From positions 184,110-248,109 of the forward strand of contig CAZBXE010000002.1 in NCBI GenBank assembly GCA_964496125.1: a stretch of 64,000 bases of DNA, read 5' to 3'. Under the pieces are notes generated by a model that was given only the letters and a program-made list of their open reading frames with translations, made no database searches and was not told the origin of the DNA. Below, piece after piece: positions 61,334 through 64,000 of this stretch. The position numbers were made by a program, and so were the translations under genes. The DNA comes from CAZBXE01 sp964496125. GTDB taxonomy: Bacteria > Chlamydiota > Chlamydiia > Chlamydiales > CAZBXE01. Positions within the stretch are counted from its first letter, which is position 1. Every line of letters begins with the position of its first letter.

Positions 61334-62752
61334 ATGAAAACTGATAGACTGAGTGGAAATTTCTTACATTTTAACCCCATTTTTGGAGCCTCAAGTTCTT
61401 TAAGCACTAAAAGCTCTCCCCCCCACGAGAGAAAGACGGAAGAGATTTTTCCTCTACAACTTCTTCCTATCGAAATAATTGATCCGATTACCAAATATTT
61501 AAAAATTTGTGATCTCTTTGAATTGTCGTCTGCATCAAGAACGTTCCAGAATATAATCTTCCACGATTTACAGATCTGGAAAAGTAGAACAAACCTCTCA
61601 TTTCAGAATCGAACTGAACTTCATGGTTTTTTAGATCTCTTGTATCGTGTCGGAAAAAGCTCTAATCGAAGCTTCTCTTTTCATAACCTCTACCACTTAA
61701 ATGATTTTGATATTTCTCTCTGTAACATTCCCACCTTTCAAAGCCTACTTCCGATAAGAGTTACAGACTTATTACGCAACAGCCCAAAAGAAGCTTGGGA
61801 CTGTTTTCTCGAGCAGGCAAACGGCAAAAGAGCCGAAGACACACGAAAAAATATTATAGTAGAGTTACACGAAGAAGGCTCTGAGAGATCGATTAGCGCG
61901 GGTCTAAAAGACGCAATTTATTTAAGAATGGATGTATCTTTGTCAATTGATTTGTTGAGACAAGAGAACTGCACTGAGCTCAAATGCTTAGATTTGTTCC
62001 ATAATACATCTCGCTTTTTCCTCACGGGAACGGAACTTCTAAACCGTATTGCAACACTACAGTCGCTTGAGCATCTAAGAATACGTAAAACTAATGCCAC
62101 ACGCCTTCCCCGGGAAATTGGCAACCTTTCCTCCCTCGTAACCCTTGACCTAGGAAGAAATTGTCTCTTAGTCCTTTCCACGGAAATTGGCAGTCTTTCC
62201 TCTCTCGCAACCCTTAACCTAGAGAAAAATCTCCTCACAGACCTTCCCCGAGAAATTGGCAAACTTTCCTCCCTCGTAACACTTGACCTATCGGGAAATG
62301 TGCTCACAACCCTTCCAACGGAAATTGGCAACCTTTACTCCCTCGTAACCCTTGACCTAACAGCAAATAATCTCACAGTTCTTCCACCAGAAATTGGCAA
62401 CCTTCCCTCCCTCGGAACCCTTAACCTAGCGGCAAATAATCTCACAGCACTTCCTCCCGAAATAGGTAAACTTTCCTCCCTTGTAACACTTAACCTAGCG
62501 GCAAATAATCTCACAGTACTTCCTCCCGAAATAGGTAAACTTTCCTCCCTCAGAAAGCTTAACCTAGTGAGAAACCAACTAAGTGTCCTTCCCAGAGAAA
62601 TTGGCAACCTTTTATTCCTCGAAACCCTTACTCTAGACCGTATACAACTAACGTATTCCATACTAAGTCTCCACTTCTGTGCATTTATCTCTCTTACTGC
62701 ATTGCGAATTGCTAAGCAGTTCGAAGGAACGATTATGCAGGCCATGCCCTAG
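61334..62752 (+). CDS. F-box/leucine-rich-repeat protein, copy 3 (intact)
   Basis: 472 residues from ATG 61334, with AAAGGAG at 61321-61327 overlapping the end of copy 2, 11 bp after its stop. F-box at 42-82 (LLPIEIIDPITKYLKICDLF..SSASRTF). The helical domain carries TELHGFLDLLYRVGKS and FDISLCNIPTF. Eight 23-residue LRRs run from about 265 to 445. The cap is LTALRIAKQFEGTIMQAMP. No signal peptide, so export, if any, would be by a type III-like route, as for other chlamydial effectors. From memory, F-box and BTB proteins with LRRs form large families in amoeba-associated chlamydiae. The only fully readable member here. Confidence 0.9.
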   Translation: MKTDRLSGNFLHFNPIFGASSSLSTKSSPPHERKTEEIFPLQLLPIEIIDPITKYLKICDLFELSSASRTFQNIIFHDLQIWKSRTNLSFQNRTELHGFLDLLYRVGKSSNRSFSFHNLYHLNDFDISLCNIPTFQSLLPIRVTDLLRNSPKEAWDCFLEQANGKRAEDTRKNIIVELHEEGSERSISAGLKDAIYLRMDVSLSIDLLRQENCTELKCLDLFHNTSRFFLTGTELLNRIATLQSLEHLRIRKTNATRLPREIGNLSSLVTLDLGRNCLLVLSTEIGSLSSLATLNLEKNLLTDLPREIGKLSSLVTLDLSGNVLTTLPTEIGNLYSLVTLDLTANNLTVLPPEIGNLPSLGTLNLAANNLTALPPEIGKLSSLVTLNLAANNLTVLPPEIGKLSSLRKLNLVRNQLSVLPREIGNLLFLETLTLDRIQLTYSILSLHFCAFISLTALRIAKQFEGTIMQAMP

Positions 62753-62803
62753 CCGCGAAGTTGTTGGATTAACCTCAACACTCCCTCGATATTCTACCGA
62801 ACA

Positions 62804-63475
62804 GAGTCTTCCTACCACCCCCACTGAAAAAAATGACTTTATCAATCAATTTTACACAGTTTTTAGCTCTAAGACTGATAAACTCCCCCATCTCAAACTT
62901 GACGAGCTTAAAAAAGCGGCCATAGGAGAGAATATGAATCAGTTCAGAGCTCGTCTTAAGCACGCAAAAACACATGCAGAATGCCAGGAGATTTTGCTTG
63001 AACTATGAGACGACAGAACAAAAGCTCTAGGTGAATTAAGAACTCAATTTAAGGGCATGGGGTTAACCGAAGCAGATGTTGCTGATTTGCTGCAGGAGCT
63101 TACCCCAACAGAAGACGGGGGTCTTACATCTAAATCAAACACAGTCATAAGCCCCGGAGATCATAAAAAGCTCAAACAAGAAATGACAGACTTGGTTAAT
63201 GAAGAAGAACAGCTGCAACTCATCTCAACGCGTCTTGGGGTATTTACAGGGGATACAGCAACAAGGGCTGGGGTAGTTAAGCTTGCAGAAGAGAATATTC
63301 GACTAAAACAAGAGGAAGCGGAGAAACGCGCGCGCATTATAGCCTCATCCAATGGCCTCAACCGATTCTAGTTGCGACTCCAAGGACTTCGTTGGGTACC
63401 ATGAAAGCCACTTCTGTTCCGCAATCGGCGTAGTGGATAATGTGATACAGGCCAACTTAAAAAGTTAGGGAATCA
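62804..63475 (+). pseudogene. Decayed gene with in-frame stop
   Basis: After the repeat tail a plus-strand frame reads SLPTTPTEKNDFINQF... to a TGA at 63006-63008, then continues in the same frame (DDRTKALGELRTQFKGMGLT...) to a TAG at 63369-63371. It continues again in coding-like sequence (CDSKDFVGYHESHF) to a stop near 63468. The pieces look like one helical, charged protein broken by stops. No start or family recognised. Fusion of its beginning to the LRR repeat tail suggests its 5' end was lost when the duplication formed. Confidence 0.6.
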
Positions 63476-63577
63476 CAGAGGATCAATCAAAGGCTATTCA
63501 AAAGCTCACTGAAGGGCAGAATACAAAAGTGGGACAAGGAGGCTGCTACTGCATTCCTAAGAAAAGACAAAAAAAAA

Positions 63578-63601
63578 GCCCCTAAGCTTATGCTTAGGGG
63601 C
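63578..63601 (-). terminator. Terminator of the rRNA operon
   Basis: GCCCCTAAGC-TTAT-GCTTAGGGGC, a perfect 10-bp stem followed on the minus strand by a run of T, just beyond 5S rRNA. Confidence 0.93.
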
Positions 63602-63608
63602 GAAAGAA

Positions 63609-63722
63609 ACCTGGCGGCGTCCTACTCTTCCACACTCTTGCGTGCAGTACCATCGGCGATGGAGGGCTTGACTTCTGAGTTCGAGATGGGATCAGGTATT
63701 TCCCCTCCTCCATAGCCACCAG
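63609..63722 (-). rRNA. rrf: 5S ribosomal RNA
   Basis: About 114 nt. The terminal stem CTGGTGGC pairs with GCCGCCAG, and the conserved CCCATCTCGAACTCAGAAGT-type segment and GTGTGGAAGAGTAGG are present. Exact ends are estimated from the stem. It lies 116 bp after the 23S 3' end. Confidence 0.95.
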
Positions 63723-63838
63723 AAAAAGGTTTTATTTAAGTAGCAATCTTGCTTACTTTTACAAAAAGAAGCGCTTGAAGAATCCACATTGGTTTGGATA
63801 ATAAAAACTTTGGCCGTTTTGTCTTATGAAAAAAAAAA

Positions 63839-64000
63839 GGTCAAGCCAATGGACCTATTAGTATTGGTTAGCTAAACATATCACTATGCGTACACATCCA
63901 ACCTATCAACCCAGTAGTCTTCTGGGGGTCTCATAGGGATACTTAATCTTGAGGGAGGCTTGGCGTTTATATGCTTTCAACGCTTATCCGTTCCGAACAT
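63839..64000 (-). rRNA. rrl: 23S ribosomal RNA, 3' end (cut by window edge)
   Basis: The minus strand ends in ...CTTGACC followed by T, with the complementary sequence GGTCAAGCCAATGGACC at 63839-63855 and the conserved TTAGTATTGGTTAGCTAAAC next to it. Only the last ~162 nt are in the window. The operon continues to the right. Confidence 0.95.

Larger units (their letters stand above)
58697..62803. repeat. Tandem duplication unit 2 (rseP fragment, secreted protein, two F-box/LRR genes)
   Basis: Second copy of the 56444-58275 unit, expanded by an extra F-box/LRR gene. The right end is the 51-bp tail at 62753-62803. Confidence 0.88.

Noticed and set aside
60340..62640. Regular ~69-bp repeats considered as a CRISPR or satellite array
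   Set aside because: Repeats are contiguous, in frame and encode 23-residue LRRs. There are no unique spacers.

Overview
The window comes from a chlamydia outside the Chlamydiaceae (order Parachlamydiales in the broad sense), probably from a draft assembly. The evidence is gene neighbourhoods that, from memory, match Chlamydia trachomatis: parC-parE-hemA; nfo, murJ and rpsD near each other; the ctcB-ctcC two-component pair followed by recO; serS with a VIT-like gene and a metal P-type ATPase; and hrcA-grpE-dnaK behind a CIRCE operator. Eukaryotic-like F-box/LRR proteins suggest a host such as an amoeba. Base composition looks mid-40s %GC by eye. Two runs of N (10 in dnaK, 100 in an LRR gene) are assembly gaps.

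Layout. 1-6.9 kb: topoisomerase IV (parC cut by the window edge, parE), a PseB-type UDP-GlcNAc dehydratase, hemA, and a membrane protein with an internal duplication. 6.9-9.1 kb: nfo-asnS operon. 9.1-15.6 kb: a four-gene export cluster made of two periplasmic adaptors (one with a GAF-like domain), a PqqD-like/M50 protease/adaptor fusion and a TolC-like outer-membrane lipoprotein, with no ABC or RND pump. 15.6-20.9 kb: murJ, rpsD, ctcB-ctcC. Between murJ and rpsD lies a perfect 73-bp palindrome, and a related single copy lies after the export cluster. 20.9-29.9 kb: a Maf-type glycosyltransferase, unknown genes, an spe-like synthase with a signal peptide, an HSDR_N-type nuclease domain protein, hpf, tRNA-Arg, recO, tRNA-Leu, an RMND1/DUF155 protein and a secreted NAPE-PLD-like hydrolase. 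30-42 kb: exported beta-carbonic anhydrase, ald, smc, a DUF892 protein with an arginine-rich tail, serS, a STAS protein, and a VIT-like/P1B-4 ATPase pair. 42-50.4 kb: a possible effector, a phosphoribosyltransferase, the heat-shock operon, and two Na+/H+ antiporters. 50.4-56.6 kb: small membrane proteins, a FadL-like porin, hemG, rseP.

The accessory part is 56.4-63.5 kb. A segment holding the 5' end of rseP, a small secreted protein and an F-box/LRR gene has been duplicated in tandem. It leaves a broken rseP copy with its catalytic HExxH changed to YExxH, two secreted paralogues and three F-box/LRR genes. The first LRR gene is out of frame at a poly-C tract, the second contains the 100-N gap, and the third is intact. 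Degraded gene remnants follow, then the 3' end of an rRNA operon (23S end, 5S, terminator) on the minus strand.

The most notable themes are host-directed ubiquitin-ligase-like proteins that may be phase variable, an export cluster lacking a recognisable motor, nonulosonic-acid-type glycosylation genes, and several normally cytoplasmic enzymes carrying signal peptides.
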